Shown here: positions 27,087-36,217 of the stretch, piece after piece
How positions within the stretch are numbered: the first letter of the stretch is position 1
Layout of the letters: each line of letters opens with the position of its first letter
From: Paucimonas lemoignei
Lineage (GTDB): Bacteria; Pseudomonadota; Gammaproteobacteria; Burkholderiales; Burkholderiaceae_D
DNA length: 64,000 bases
Direction of reading: 5' to 3'
Assembly: GCF_004342585.1 (NCBI RefSeq)
Contig: NZ_SLZQ01000001.1
Coordinates: 372,001-436,000, forward strand
The notes under the pieces: model-generated
Databases searched by the model: none
Told to the model about the DNA's origin: nothing
The model's input: the letters and a program-made list of their open reading frames with translations, nothing else
Position numbers and translations under genes: made by a program

Positions 27087-29200
27087 ATGAAGAATCGATA
27101 CTACGGTTGGCGCAAGCCGCCGGACTGTCACGCGACTGGATCAATGCTGCCGGCCGGCCGATGCAGGTTGCGCCTGAAGCATTGGCGCGCATTCTGGAAG
27201 CGCTCGGATTTCCCTGCGCAAGCGAGGAGGATTGCCGCGATAGCCTGGCGCGCATTGCCGCGCTAAACGATTCGACGCAATTGCCGCCGCTGGTGACCAG
27301 CACCATCGGACGAGGCGTCACGCTGCCGCTGCCCGGACACCTGTCAGGTTCGGCGTACCGGATCATCCTGGAAAGCGGCGATGCCATCGACGGACATTTT
27401 CCGCATCATGCCGGCGTGATCGAGCTGCCGCCCTTGCACAGCGCCGGCTATCATCGCCTGCTGGCGGGCGATGGCGAAACCGTGCTGGCAATTGCGCCGC
27501 CGCGCTGCTTCGGCGTGGCAGACGCCTTGCGTGCCACCGCCCGCAGTGCAGGCACAGATATGCATACGGCACGCCTGTGGGGCCTGGGCGTGCAGCTGTA
27601 CTCCCTGCGTCGCGCGGGTGACGGCGGCATCGGCGACTTCACCAGCCTGGCCAGGATGGCCGTCTCGGCTGCTTCGCACGGCGCCGGCGCGCTGGCGATC
27701 AGCCCGGTGCATGCGATGTTTTCCGCAGATGTTCATCGCTTCAGCCCCTACGGGCCGTCGAGCCGGCTATTCCTGAACGCGCTGCATATCGATCCGGCGG
27801 CGGTTCTGGGCAAGGAGGCGTTCGACGCAATCGTGGCCGAGATGGAGCCGCATGAAGCCGAGGCGCTGCACCGCGTGGAACAACTCGATCTGATCGACTG
27901 GCCGACAGCGGCGCAATTGCGGCTGAAGCTGTTGCGCGCACTGTACCGGCATTTTATTCAACAAGGCCCGAACATTGAGTTTGACGCGTTTCGCCGGCAG
28001 GGCGGCAATGCCCTGCGTGACCATGCGCGCTTCGAAGCGATCCATGCATGGCGGCTGGCGCACGGCGAGTCCGGCGACTGGCGTACCTGGCCGAGCGGCC
28101 TGCACGATCCGGCGAACGCGGAAGTCGAGCGCTTCGCCGCCGAGCATGCCGACGAAGTCAGGTTCCATGAATTCCTGCAGTGGCAAGCCGCCCGCGGGCT
28201 TTCCGCGGCACAGGCAGCCGCACGCGCTGCAGGCATGCCGATCGGCCTGATCGCCGACTTGGCTGTGGGCGCCGACAATGCCGGTAGCCAGGCCTGGAGC
28301 CGGCAGAGCGAACTGATCAACGGGTTGTCGGTCGGCGCGCCGCCGGACGCGCTCAATACGCGCGGTCAAAACTGGGGCCTGGGTGCATTTTCTCCCCATG
28401 CCATGAAGGCCAAGGGGTTTGGCGCCTATATCGAGATGCTGCGCGCGACTTTCGCTTATGCGGGCGGCGCGCGCATCGACCACGTGCTGGGTTTGTCGCG
28501 CCTGTGGCTCGTGCCGCAGGGGGCGTCGTCGGCGGATGGCGCCTATCTGCAGTATCCGCTGGAAGACTTGCTTCGCTTGATCGCGCTCGAATCGTGGCGC
28601 CACCAGGCGATCGTCATCGGCGAGGATCTCGGCACGGTGCCGCCGGGCTTCGACCGCACGCTGGCCGATGCCGGGTTGCTCGGCATCCGCGTGCTGCTGT
28701 TCGAACGCGACGCCGAGCGATTCCGGCGGCCGGAAGAATGGTCGGCGGATGCCATCGCCACCACCGCCACGCATGACCTGCCGACCATCGCCGGCTGGTG
28801 GCAAGGACGAGATATCGACTGGCGCAAGCAGCTCGACCTGCTGGAAGAAGGGCAGAGCGAGGACGAGGCGCGTGCGGCCCGTGCGAACGAGCGCGCGGCG
28901 CTGGCACAGGCATTGTTCGAGCACGCACCGCAGCAGTCTGCAGCGAATATGAGCAATGCGGACCAGGCGGATGCGGCGGTGGATGCAGCTGCGGCCTTCA
29001 TTGCCGCGACCCCGGCGCCGCTGGCGTTGCTGCCGATAGAGGATGCGCTGGGACTGGTCGAGCAACCGAATCTGCCCGGCACCGTCGACACTCATCCGAA
29101 CTGGCGCCGCCGACTGCCGCAGCCGGTCGATTCTCTGCTCGATGCGCCGGGCGTGGCGCGCAGACTCGCCGCACTCAACCGTTCACGTTCATACCGATAA
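27083..29200 (+). CDS. malQ: 4-alpha-glucanotransferase (amylomaltase)
   Basis: GH77 disproportionating enzyme of 705 residues that transfers maltodextrin segments between chains and releases glucose. The N-terminal region (ILRLAQAAGLSRDWINAAGRP) is the extension typical of the proteobacterial long MalQ. Catalytic residues: nucleophile D466 (GARIDHVLGLSRLW), acid/base E514 (VIGEDLGTVPPGF) and the Asp of TATHDLPTIAGWW. RRAGDGGIGDF and SPVHAMFSADVHRFSPY are the GH77 substrate segments. An insertion-like Ala-rich stretch (~620-660) precedes the C-terminal LPIEDALGLVEQPNLPGT. It overlaps treZ by 4 bases and is likely to recycle short chains left after TreY/TreZ action. Confidence 0.95.
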   Translation: MNEESILRLAQAAGLSRDWINAAGRPMQVAPEALARILEALGFPCASEEDCRDSLARIAALNDSTQLPPLVTSTIGRGVTLPLPGHLSGSAYRIILESGDAIDGHFPHHAGVIELPPLHSAGYHRLLAGDGETVLAIAPPRCFGVADALRATARSAGTDMHTARLWGLGVQLYSLRRAGDGGIGDFTSLARMAVSAASHGAGALAISPVHAMFSADVHRFSPYGPSSRLFLNALHIDPAAVLGKEAFDAIVAEMEPHEAEALHRVEQLDLIDWPTAAQLRLKLLRALYRHFIQQGPNIEFDAFRRQGGNALRDHARFEAIHAWRLAHGESGDWRTWPSGLHDPANAEVERFAAEHADEVRFHEFLQWQAARGLSAAQAAARAAGMPIGLIADLAVGADNAGSQAWSRQSELINGLSVGAPPDALNTRGQNWGLGAFSPHAMKAKGFGAYIEMLRATFAYAGGARIDHVLGLSRLWLVPQGASSADGAYLQYPLEDLLRLIALESWRHQAIVIGEDLGTVPPGFDRTLADAGLLGIRVLLFERDAERFRRPEEWSADAIATTATHDLPTIAGWWQGRDIDWRKQLDLLEEGQSEDEARAARANERAALAQALFEHAPQQSAANMSNADQADAAVDAAAAFIAATPAPLALLPIEDALGLVEQPNLPGTVDTHPNWRRRLPQPVDSLLDAPGVARRLAALNRSRSYR

Positions 29201-29216
29201 GCTCAGGAGAACTTGC

Positions 29217-32036
29217 ATGACGATTCCACGGGCGACCGCCCGCCTGCAGTTGCACAAGGATTTTACTTTCGACGACGCCATCCGCGTGGTGCCGTACTAT
29301 GCCGGGCTGGGCGTGAGCCACCTCTATGCTTCGCCGATCCTGACGGCGCGCAGCGGCTCGACGCACGGCTACGACATCGTCGACCCGACCCGCATCAATC
29401 CCGAGCTGGGCGGCGAGGATGGTTTGCGCCGGCTGGTCGCCCGGCTGCGCGAGGCAGGCCTTGGGCTGATCCTCGACATCGTGCCCAACCACATGGGCGT
29501 CGGCCCGGAAAATCCCTGGTGGCAGCATGTGCTGGAATGGGGCCGGCAGAGCCCGTACGCACGCTGGTTCGACATCGACTGGCAGCCCGCCGACGAGAGC
29601 CTGCACGGCAAGGTGATGGCGCCGTTCCTGGGACAGCCCTACGGCGAAGTGCTCGCAGCCGGCGACATCAAGCTCGAATTCGACACCAGGCGCGGCAAGT
29701 TCTTCATCAGTTATTATGCGCACCGCTTTCCGATTACGCCTGCCAGTTACAGCGATATCCTGAATAGCGTAGAGACGCCGCGATTTGCTCCGGTGATCTC
29801 GGCTTTCCATGTTGACCAGAACGAAGAGGGCGAAATGTCGCTGCAGCCGGCCGACGTCGGTTTCGCCCAGCTGCGCGCGCTGGCCGAGACCGCCGAAGGC
29901 ATTGCCGACATCAATACAGCGCTACAGGCTTTCGACGCTACGACACCAGACGGCTTCGATGCCTTGCATCGCCTGCTCGAGCGTCAGCATTACCGCCTGG
30001 CATGGTGGCGTTGCGCAGCGGACGGCATCAACTGGCGGCGTTTTTTCGAGGTGACCGACCTGGCCGGCGTGCGGGTCGAGCAGGACGACGTGTTCGAAGC
30101 CACGCATGCACTGATATTCCGGCTCTACACCGAAGGCCTGATCGATGGCGTGCGCGTCGATCACGTCGATGGCCTGGCTGACCCCGGCGCCTATTGCCGC
30201 AAGCTGCGTGCGCGCCTGCAGGCATTGTCCATGCAGAGACCTGCAGAGCTACCGCCTGCGCCGGCCTACATCGTGGTGGAAAAGATTCTTGGCGCGGATG
30301 AGCAATTGCGCGGCAACTGGGAAATCGACGGCACCAGCGGTTACGACTTCATGGACCGCGTCGGCGCCGTGCTGCACGACTGCGAAGGCGAAGCGCCGCT
30401 GACCGCGCTGTGGAGCGAGTTGACCGGGCAGGACCGGGATTTCCTGCACGAGGTGCAACAGGCGCGCCGCCAGCTACTGGCGAACAACCTCGCCGGCGAA
30501 TTCGAGTCGGCGTCACGTGCGCTGCATGCCGTGGCGCGAACCGACCTGCGTACGCGAGATTATTCGCTCGCCGCTATCCGCCGCGTATTCACCGAGTTGC
30601 TGGTGCATTTCCCGGTTTACCGCACTTATGCCGACAGTAACGGGCGCGACGAGTTGGACCAGGAGGTAATCGAGCACGCGCTCGAGCGTGCCCGCACCAG
30701 CGTCGAGCGCACCGAAGTGCCGCTGCTGGACGTGCTGGCGCGCTGGCTGGGCGGCGATGCGCCGCGTGAACATGCCAATCCGCGGGTGCGCCAGTTGCAC
30801 CAGCGCGCGATCACGCGCTTTCAGCAATTGACGCCGCCGCTGTCGGCCAAGTCGGTCGAAGATACCGCGTTCTACCGCTACGGCCGGCTGTTGTCTCGCA
30901 ATGAAGTCGGCTCTGATCCCGGCCAGTTCTGCATTACCGTCGATGAATTCCATGCCGCCAACCGCTTGCGCGCGGAACGTTTTCCGCATGCGCTGCTGGC
31001 CACCGCCACGCATGACCACAAGCGCGGAGAAGACGTCCGCACCCGCATTGCGGTCCTGAGCGAACTGCACGAGGAATGGGCCCGCGAAGTGCGCGAATGG
31101 ATGAAAGAGAATGCGCCATTGCGCAGCGAAGTGCCGCCGGAAGATGGTGCGCCGGCTTGCATTGCACCGCAGCCGGCCGACGAGCTGATGCTGTACCAGA
31201 TGCTGGTGGGAGCCTGGCCGCTCGGACTGAAAGCGGATGATGAAGCCGGCATCCGGGCGCTTGAGGAGCGGCTGCAGCAATGGCAGACCAAGGCGCTGCG
31301 CGAAGCCAAGCAGGTCAGCGACTGGGTGCTGCCTAACCAGGCATATGAGGAAGCCTGTGCGCGCTTCCTGCGCGATATCCTGCAGGCGGGATCGCACAAC
31401 GCGTTTCTGCCGCGTCTGGTGGCCTGGGTCAGGCGCATTGCCCCCGCAGGGGCGGCCAAGAGCCTGGCACAAACCGTCATGCGACTGACATGCCCCGGCG
31501 TGCCAGACCTGTACCAGGGAACCGAATTCTGGGACTTCAGCCTGGTGGATCCGGATAACCGTCGCCCGGTCGACTATGCGGCGCGCGAACAAGCGCTGGC
31601 GGCTGACAGGGGCGAATCCTTGCGTGCTGCGCCAGGCTGGGAGCAAGGAAGACTCAAGCAGCAAATCATCCGCAAGTTACTGGCCTTGCGCGCGGAAGAA
31701 GCACCGCTGTTTTTTCAAGGCGACTATGAGCCATTGGCAGTCGAAGGTCCGATGGCGCGCCATGCGCTGGCGTACTGCCGGCGCTACCAGCAGCGGGTGG
31801 TGATCGTGGTCGCGGCGCATTTACCTGCGGGACTGATGGGGCACGCAGAGTTTCCGCATGTACCTGCGGACGCCAGGCAAGACAGCGCGGTGGTGCTCAG
31901 TGATGAATGTGAGGTCAAGGGCGGCCTGCAGGAGGTTCTTTCAGGCACGATGATGCAACCCGAAACGGGACGCTTGCCGCTGTCCCGTCTATTGGAACAG
32001 TTGCCGGTTGCGGTTCTTATAGGAACCGTTGTGTGA
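29217..32036 (+). CDS. treY: Malto-oligosyltrehalose synthase
   Basis: GH13_26 enzyme of 939 residues that isomerises the reducing-end alpha-1,4 bond of a maltodextrin to the alpha,alpha-1,1 bond. Motifs: RLQLHKDFTFDDA, SPILTARSGSTHGYD, DIVPNHMGVGPENPWW, nucleophile D315 (GVRVDHVDGLADP), acid/base E355 (IVVEKILGADEQL) and TATHDHKRGEDVRTRI for the third Asp. The true start is the ATG at 29217 with AGGAGA 6 bases upstream; the frame is open into malQ, but that part is only its shadow. Length matches the family. Last gene of the cluster. No clear intrinsic terminator follows. Confidence 0.95.
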   Translation: MTIPRATARLQLHKDFTFDDAIRVVPYYAGLGVSHLYASPILTARSGSTHGYDIVDPTRINPELGGEDGLRRLVARLREAGLGLILDIVPNHMGVGPENPWWQHVLEWGRQSPYARWFDIDWQPADESLHGKVMAPFLGQPYGEVLAAGDIKLEFDTRRGKFFISYYAHRFPITPASYSDILNSVETPRFAPVISAFHVDQNEEGEMSLQPADVGFAQLRALAETAEGIADINTALQAFDATTPDGFDALHRLLERQHYRLAWWRCAADGINWRRFFEVTDLAGVRVEQDDVFEATHALIFRLYTEGLIDGVRVDHVDGLADPGAYCRKLRARLQALSMQRPAELPPAPAYIVVEKILGADEQLRGNWEIDGTSGYDFMDRVGAVLHDCEGEAPLTALWSELTGQDRDFLHEVQQARRQLLANNLAGEFESASRALHAVARTDLRTRDYSLAAIRRVFTELLVHFPVYRTYADSNGRDELDQEVIEHALERARTSVERTEVPLLDVLARWLGGDAPREHANPRVRQLHQRAITRFQQLTPPLSAKSVEDTAFYRYGRLLSRNEVGSDPGQFCITVDEFHAANRLRAERFPHALLATATHDHKRGEDVRTRIAVLSELHEEWAREVREWMKENAPLRSEVPPEDGAPACIAPQPADELMLYQMLVGAWPLGLKADDEAGIRALEERLQQWQTKALREAKQVSDWVLPNQAYEEACARFLRDILQAGSHNAFLPRLVAWVRRIAPAGAAKSLAQTVMRLTCPGVPDLYQGTEFWDFSLVDPDNRRPVDYAAREQALAADRGESLRAAPGWEQGRLKQQIIRKLLALRAEEAPLFFQGDYEPLAVEGPMARHALAYCRRYQQRVVIVVAAHLPAGLMGHAEFPHVPADARQDSAVVLSDECEVKGGLQEVLSGTMMQPETGRLPLSRLLEQLPVAVLIGTVV

Positions 32037-32077
32037 AGCCATCCAGGCGATTGCGGGAATTCCGCTTAAAAAACGGA

Positions 32078-32103
32078 CTCACATGTAAGCGATGTCTCAC
32101 ATG
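32078..32103 (+). repeat. Direct repeat CTCACATG x2
   Basis: CTCACATG occurs at 32078-32085 and 32096-32103, 18 bases apart start to start (close to two helical turns), about 145 bases before the diiron oxidase gene. It may be a regulator site. The surrounding 32037-32247 gap holds no gene. Confidence 0.4.
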
Positions 32104-32247
32104 AAATCGAGTTGGACGCCTATACCAATATTTTCTGCACGCATCATAATCAAACGACAAGTCCAACTTCGTATCAATGCCACGAAGCTTGCAATCAACT
32201 GGCTGAATCTCTCGTGATTTGGCATCTTGTCATACGACGAAACGGTC

Positions 32248-33804
32248 ATGCAGAAAGTAAATTCGATACCGAGGATGAACCTGACTATTGATACTACAGA
32301 GGCTATATCCTCTCCCAGGCTGCACACGATTTCCGGCAACCGCCAGCTGGGCCACGCGGTTGTCAAGGCCCTGTATAACGACCTAATGCAGCAAAATAAG
32401 CTGTCCGGCGAAGACGATGCAACAGGGCTCTTGCAGCGTTCACATTTGTTCCTGGAGGAACAGCTGAAACGAGCGTCGGCATTGGCATGTGATTTGCCGG
32501 CAGCAATCGAACTTCTTCCTGAATGGATGGAGCAAAATTCCGCCAAAGTCGGGCAACAATACCGCAGCTACCTGGCTTTCCGGAAGGCGGGAGGATCAAG
32601 GCAATATTTCGCAAACAAATCGCACGCGCAGTATTTCCTGAATGCCGTGGCGCCAACCAAGCTTGTCGACGGCGCCTGGCTCTATGGACTGTTGCAGCGC
32701 TGGAACGATGCCCGGTTCGCCACCCTGATTCGCATTTACCTGGAAGAGCTCGGAGAAGGTCTGCCTGACAAAAACCACGTGGTTCTCTACCGCAAGCTGT
32801 TGTCGAGCCATGGCTGCGAGCGCTGGAATGCGCTGGATGATGCGTATTTCGTCCAGGGCGCGATACAACTGGCGCTTGCGCATCATGCCGCAGATTTCCT
32901 GCCCGAGGTCATCGGATTCAATCTCGGCTACGAGCAATTGCCGCTGCATTTATTGATTACCTCTTATGAGCTCGACGAGCTTGGCATCGATCCGTATTAC
33001 TTCACGCTTCATGTCACGGTCGACAATGCCGCAACCGGGCATGCAAACAAGGCGCTGCAAAGCGTAATGAACGCCATGCCGCAAGTGGCGGACCGCCGTG
33101 ATTTCTATCGGCGCATGATCAACGGCTACAAGCTCAATCTGCTTGGAATCGATACCATCTCCGCGATCCGTTCTTTCGATCTTGAGCGCGAGCTATTGAC
33201 TGTCCTGGGCTCCAAGGCTGCTGTCGGAGCGCATCTGCACTCGGATTACTGCCGGGTCGGCGGCCGTACAGTCAATGACTGGCTGAGTGCGCCGGGCCAA
33301 CTGCCGGCGTTTCTGGCAAGCCTGGAGCAGACTGGATGGATCAAACGCCACCAGGATCCGCAGAACAGCCGTTTCTGGAAGCTCATCCAGGGAGAACGGG
33401 CGGCGATGTTCGGCGTATTCAATGCTTACGAACAGCAGCTGATCCACGACTGGATTGGCGGCGACTGGATAACGGAAAAACGGGCGCCGGAAGAGGGCGG
33501 GCCGCCCCGGCAGCTGACTTTCCGTGCCCAGCAGCGACTGCGCGGTCTGCTTGATCAGGGGCGTAATGCGCCGCCGCAAGGATTTCCGGTGCGTGGCGTC
33601 ATGCGTACCCATATCAGGCATCAAATGCCCAACGATGCGAATGATTTCAACGCCGACCTGAGAGAGCTGGAACAACGGCTTGCAGCATCGTCCAGCCAGG
33701 AGGAAATGATGACCACGCTGATCGAACTGATGTCTCCCGAAACGCATCACACCGCACCCGGCCTGATGGCAACGCGGATATTTTCACGCCTGTTTCAGGC
33801 GTAA
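32248..33804 (+). CDS. Haem-oxygenase-like diiron oxidase (iron-containing redox enzyme family)
   Basis: Protein of about 518 residues whose central part (roughly 150-280) looks like the HDO fold of the UndA/BesC/SznF group, which use non-haem iron and O2 for C-C cleavage, desaturation or N-oxygenation. Candidate iron ligands in family order: E167 (LEELGEG), H177 (NHVVLYRKLL), E229 (GYEQLPLH), and H255-D259-H265 in YFTLHVTVDNAATGHA. The ~150-residue N-terminal and ~240-residue C-terminal parts have no motif I recognise; both are larger than in UndA. The start is unclear (TTG 32227, ATG 32248 or ATG 32275). It is followed 61 bases later by a methyltransferase in the same direction, which suggests a two-step modification. 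Substrate unknown. Confidence 0.75.
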   Translation: MQKVNSIPRMNLTIDTTEAISSPRLHTISGNRQLGHAVVKALYNDLMQQNKLSGEDDATGLLQRSHLFLEEQLKRASALACDLPAAIELLPEWMEQNSAKVGQQYRSYLAFRKAGGSRQYFANKSHAQYFLNAVAPTKLVDGAWLYGLLQRWNDARFATLIRIYLEELGEGLPDKNHVVLYRKLLSSHGCERWNALDDAYFVQGAIQLALAHHAADFLPEVIGFNLGYEQLPLHLLITSYELDELGIDPYYFTLHVTVDNAATGHANKALQSVMNAMPQVADRRDFYRRMINGYKLNLLGIDTISAIRSFDLERELLTVLGSKAAVGAHLHSDYCRVGGRTVNDWLSAPGQLPAFLASLEQTGWIKRHQDPQNSRFWKLIQGERAAMFGVFNAYEQQLIHDWIGGDWITEKRAPEEGGPPRQLTFRAQQRLRGLLDQGRNAPPQGFPVRGVMRTHIRHQMPNDANDFNADLRELEQRLAASSSQEEMMTTLIELMSPETHHTAPGLMATRIFSRLFQA

Positions 33805-33865
33805 TCCCTGCATCCGGCATAGGCTCGACAAGGCACGACATAACAATAATTTCAGGAATTGAAAC

Positions 33866-34855
33866 ATGGATGCAGCATACGTTTTACCAGCTACGCATGT
33901 TATGCCGCCAGCTGCGCAGCGGGATGCCAGGGATGCGGCACTGCTCGAATTGGCACGAATCGTTAAGGCTGAGGGTTACCGCTTCGTGACCGTCAGTCCA
34001 GCCACCCATGCGCGTGTTAACAAGCGTGCAGGCAATGAGTGGGCAACTCGTCTTGAAGATGTATTGGGCTGGAGCCGCCCGTTTGGCAAGGAGTTGTTAC
34101 CCCGTAGCGTGTTCGACTTGCTGCACAGGGCCGAAGCGCTGGAGCCGCACGGAGAAGGCTGGCGTAGCCTGATTCGCGTGTCTTCGCTGAATGACAAGCT
34201 GTTTATCCACTCGGCTTATCCGACTACCGCCAGCGACGCCGTCTTCTTCGGTCCCGACACCTATCGTTTCATCTCCGCGCTTGAGGAGCATGTTGCCCGT
34301 TCCATGCAGCCGATACGGCGCGCAGCGGACATCGGCTGCGGCGCCGGCCCCGGGGCCATCTCGATGGCATTGCATTCGCCCGACGCAGAAGTCATCGGCG
34401 TGGATATCAATGCGCGGGCGCTACGATATACCGCGATCAATGCGGCGCTGGCCGGCACCGAAAACGTGTCGGCCATGCATAGCGATCTGCTAACCGGTGT
34501 CGCCGGCGAATTCGATTTAATCATCGCCAATCCGCCTTATCTCCTTGATTCTTCAGAACGCACTTATCGACACGGCGGCGGCCACTTGGGTGAAGGCTTA
34601 TCCGTGGCCATCATCCGGCAAGCCATGCAAAGACTCGCCCTAGGCGGAAGCTTGCTGCTCTATACAGGCGTAGCGATCGTCAACGGCCAGGATCAATTCC
34701 GGTCCATTGCGCAAAGGCTGCTTGACGGTTCAGGTCTCGACTGGAGTTATCGCGAGATCGATCCGGATGTATTCGGTGAAGAGTTGGAAGAGCCGGCCTA
34801 TAATACGGCTGACCGGATTGCTGCGGTTGTTCTGACGGTCACAAGGCGCGATTAA
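33866..34855 (+). CDS. Class I SAM-dependent methyltransferase with NPPY motif
   Basis: Methyltransferase of 329 residues. The N-terminal 140 residues form an unrecognised substrate domain. SAM-binding motif I is AADIGCGAGPG (153-163), motif II ends in the acidic GVDIN (178-182), and the catalytic motif IV is NPPY (222-225). NPPY is typical of enzymes methylating planar nitrogens (HemK/PrmC glutamine, adenine) but also of small-molecule N-methylases. Not PrmC itself: the N-terminal domain differs. AGGA lies 10 bases upstream of the ATG. Its tight pairing with the preceding diiron oxidase suggests shared substrate, for example a peptide or amine natural product. Confidence 0.85.
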   Translation: MDAAYVLPATHVMPPAAQRDARDAALLELARIVKAEGYRFVTVSPATHARVNKRAGNEWATRLEDVLGWSRPFGKELLPRSVFDLLHRAEALEPHGEGWRSLIRVSSLNDKLFIHSAYPTTASDAVFFGPDTYRFISALEEHVARSMQPIRRAADIGCGAGPGAISMALHSPDAEVIGVDINARALRYTAINAALAGTENVSAMHSDLLTGVAGEFDLIIANPPYLLDSSERTYRHGGGHLGEGLSVAIIRQAMQRLALGGSLLLYTGVAIVNGQDQFRSIAQRLLDGSGLDWSYREIDPDVFGEELEEPAYNTADRIAAVVLTVTRRD

Positions 34856-34946
34856 GCACTTGCGGACATGACAGTGCGCGCAGTCCCATCACTGGTGGAA
34901 GCCTGAAGCCAGGCAGATTCCACGGTATAGCGAAGCTGCCACTATC

Positions 34947-35420
34947 ATGACTGACCACGATTCCGATTCCCCCATTTATGAAGCCCGTCTCTGGAAGGAC
35001 GACGGCTGGACCGCACGGGTCATCAAGAACGAAGACGACGATGGCTGGGCCGTAGCGATGTTCAAGGATGGACAGTCCGAACCGGCGCTGGTCGGGCCCT
35101 GGACCATGGGGCGGGACAAGAAGAATCCCAAGCCGCTCGACGCCAATGCTTTTTCCACGCTGGTGAAAACCGCCTCCGAGGTGCTGCGCCGCCATGAACA
35201 GCAACTGCACGCCACGCTCAACAAGAGCGTGGTGATCACGGCCGGCGATGCGGCACTGACCGTCACGCTCACCATTATCCCGGACGAATACGAAGCCTAC
35301 GGCATACTCAAGGCCATCGACGACCAGGGCAATGAGCTTGTCAGCAAACGGGTCGAGCCGAATTTTGCGCTTACGCGCGCTAGCGCCATCGCCTGGGTTA
35401 ACAAAGCCATTACCGAATAA
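34947..35420 (+). CDS. Conserved-looking hypothetical protein
   Basis: 157 residues, no recognised family. The N-terminal half is acidic and Trp-rich (ARLWKDDGWTARVIKNEDDD, WAVAMFKDG) and resembles a small beta-sheet domain. A segment GRDKKNPKPLDANAFSTLVKTASEVLRRHEQQ is probably helical, followed by a second beta-rich stretch (VTLTIIPDEYEAYG). No signal peptide, membrane segment or cysteine cluster. Codon use and composition match the neighbours, which supports a real gene. It lies 91 bases after the methyltransferase in the same direction. Role unknown. Confidence 0.7.
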   Translation: MTDHDSDSPIYEARLWKDDGWTARVIKNEDDDGWAVAMFKDGQSEPALVGPWTMGRDKKNPKPLDANAFSTLVKTASEVLRRHEQQLHATLNKSVVITAGDAALTVTLTIIPDEYEAYGILKAIDDQGNELVSKRVEPNFALTRASAIAWVNKAITE

Positions 35421-35567
35421 CTCACTTCCGAATAAGTCACTCAGACGACTGCAATACCGGCATCCTTCCGACAGGGCAGGCATTGCATGATTTCGCTAAT
35501 ATCTTCATCAAAGGTACAATCCGGGTGAGATTGTATGGCTTATTTACAACGGACGAGAAAGTTAACC

Positions 35568-35753
35568 ATGCCAAGACCTATCAAAACGTCATTACCTGAA
35601 GCTAAACTTAAATTTATCAATGTGCCTGTAACGAATGAAACCGCTACAGGCTTGGCGCACCTGAAGGAATCAATGGGTGCATCGAGCCAAGGCGAGGTCA
35701 TTGAAAAAATGGTTCGCATTTGTCTGGCTATTGAGAACGCAGCAAAGAAATAA
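35568..35753 (+). CDS. Small hypothetical protein, possible ribbon-helix-helix type
   Basis: 61 residues from the ATG at 35568, which has GAGAAAG 7 bases upstream; an upstream in-frame ATG at 35535 lacks a site. The pattern KFINVPVTNETATGLAHLKESMG followed by SSQGEVIEKMVRICL resembles the beta-strand/helix/helix of Arc/MetJ-like ribbon-helix-helix DNA-binding proteins, but this is inference from pattern only. It precedes the HU gene by 62 bases. No antitoxin partner is seen, so a toxin-antitoxin role is not supported. Confidence 0.55.
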   Translation: MPRPIKTSLPEAKLKFINVPVTNETATGLAHLKESMGASSQGEVIEKMVRICLAIENAAKK

Positions 35754-35815
35754 ACTCCTGGCCCCAGGCCGAGGAATTGATTGTCGCCCGAAAGGGTATT
35801 TTTTAAAGTGAGAAA

Positions 35816-36103
35816 ATGAGTAAAGCAGAAATTATTGCGAGCATCGCAGCTGAACATGATTTGCCGAAAGCTAAAGCGCAGCAGATCTATGACGGTATCT
35901 TCGCCGGCATCGCCCAACAGTTGAAGAAGGAAGGCCGTGCTTCCGTGGCTGGCTTTGGTACCTTCACCGTCTCTAAACGTGCAGCACGCACTGCTCGCAA
36001 CCCGCAAACTGGCGAGCCGTTGAAGATCAAGGCTTCCAATAGCGTGCGTTTCAAGGCCTCTCCGGGCGTTAAAGAAACCGTCCAGAAGTTCAAGGTCAAG
36101 TAA
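35816..36103 (+). CDS. HU-family DNA-binding protein
   Basis: Nucleoid protein of 95 residues. The N-terminal helical dimer part (SKAEIIASIAAEHDLPKAKA) is followed by the family signature GFGTFTVSKRAARTARNPQTG, which forms the beta-arm with the Pro at its tip, and a Lys-rich C-terminus (VRFKASPGVKETVQKFKVK). Length and motifs match HU/IHF; the lack of IHF-specific features favours an HU-like paralogue. GTGAGAA precedes the ATG. A strong terminator follows at 36113. Confidence 0.93.
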   Translation: MSKAEIIASIAAEHDLPKAKAQQIYDGIFAGIAQQLKKEGRASVAGFGTFTVSKRAARTARNPQTGEPLKIKASNSVRFKASPGVKETVQKFKVK

Positions 36104-36112
36104 GGTAGTTCA

Positions 36113-36143
36113 AGAGGCTGGTATTCCAGCCTCTAATTTTTTT
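36113..36143 (+). terminator. Intrinsic terminator after the HU gene
   Basis: Perfect 9-bp stem AGAGGCTGG / CCAGCCTCT with a TATT loop, followed after AA by seven T residues. It starts 10 bases after the HU stop codon. Confidence 0.9.
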
Positions 36144-36217
36144 AGCACTGACACTTCTTTTTTTCTGCATTTAAGCGTTCGATTCCCGCCATGATTGGAA
36201 AGACGCCTGGTTATTGA

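Noticed and set aside
32053-32076. GCGG-GAATT-CCGC stem after treY as a terminator
   Set aside because: The stem is only 4 bp and is followed by A residues rather than T residues on the plus strand.
35568-35753. Toxin-antitoxin system around the small RHH-like protein
   Set aside because: No toxin-like partner is adjacent; the neighbours are a hypothetical protein and HU.
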